A DNA stretch of 14,376 nucleotides. Source: JAICJR01 sp036555755 (GTDB lineage Bacteria; Actinomycetota; Thermoleophilia; Solirubrobacterales; Thermoleophilaceae). Shown piece by piece: positions 14,300 to 14,376 of the stretch (positions are counted from its first letter, which is position 1; each line of letters opens with the position of its first letter). Location: contig DATBKS010000074.1 in assembly GCA_036555755.1 (NCBI GenBank), positions 1-14,376 of the forward strand. The letters run 5' to 3'. The position numbers and the translations under genes were made by a program. The notes under the pieces were generated by a model. That model ran no database searches, was not told the origin of the DNA, and saw nothing but the letters and a program-made list of their open reading frames with translations.

Positions 14300-14376
14300 A
14301 TGCCCGAGACCGAGGAGACCCGCGACATGACCGTGACCGACGAGCACTGGACCGCCGAGCTCGACGAGCTGCCCCC
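14300..14376 (+). CDS. Start of an unidentified gene, cut by window end
   Basis: An ATG 4 nt after the permease stop opens a frame that stays open to the window end (26 codons, beginning MPETEETRDM). A second in-frame ATG occurs at 14327. The visible part is short and acidic, with many Glu, Asp and Thr; it matches no family I can name. Its close spacing suggests it belongs to the exporter operon. It could be a regulator or accessory protein, but that is only a guess. Confidence 0.45.
   Translation, partial: MPETEETRDMTVTDEHWTAELDELP

Overview
The window is a GC-rich, densely coded chromosomal segment with short intergenic gaps, mostly 1-8 bp gene overlaps or spacings under 50 bp, and third codon positions dominated by G/C. 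The codon style, a TTGA-N17-TAnnnT promoter and protein features (IclR regulator, heterotetrameric sarcosine-oxidase-type operon, MacA/MacB-like exporter whose adaptor lacks a long TolC-docking hairpin) suggest a high-GC actinobacterium. A deep lineage such as Thermoleophilia is my best guess, but no marker gene here proves it. No stretch over 300 bases lacks a gene.

Region 1 (1-2320): the 3' nine-tenths of fhs (formate-tetrahydrofolate ligase; its first ~60 codons lie off the window), then an IclR-family regulator. Region 2 (2321-10425) is a seven-gene one-carbon operon. It starts with a recognisable promoter overlapped or followed by two tandem 15-bp palindromes, probable operators for the IclR protein. 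The genes are an extra FAD-dependent amine oxidoreductase, soxD, soxA, soxG, soxB, purU and folD. Together they can oxidise an N-methyl amino acid (sarcosine or a relative), capture the released carbon on tetrahydrofolate as 5,10-methylene-THF, oxidise it to 10-formyl-THF (FolD), and release formate and free THF (PurU). Fhs next door links formate and formyl-THF through ATP. glyA is not in the window.

Region 3 (10414-11030): a minus-strand UspA-like protein with a degenerate nucleotide-binding motif, convergent with and overlapping folD, then a 110-bp divergent promoter region. Region 4 (11031-14295): a three-gene MacA/MacB-type ABC export operon (adaptor, ATPase, permease), followed by the first codons of another gene cut off by the window end.

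The most interesting points are: an atypical sox operon with two SoxB-like flavoproteins, of which only the second has the FMN-anchoring His; a SoxA that keeps cysteine sets for two [2Fe-2S] clusters that classical sarcosine oxidases have lost; the tandem operators centred 21 bp apart; and heptanucleotide tandem repeats in the operon leader and in-frame inside two enzyme genes. I saw no wholly unprecedented system, no RNA genes, no CRISPR array and no mobile element.
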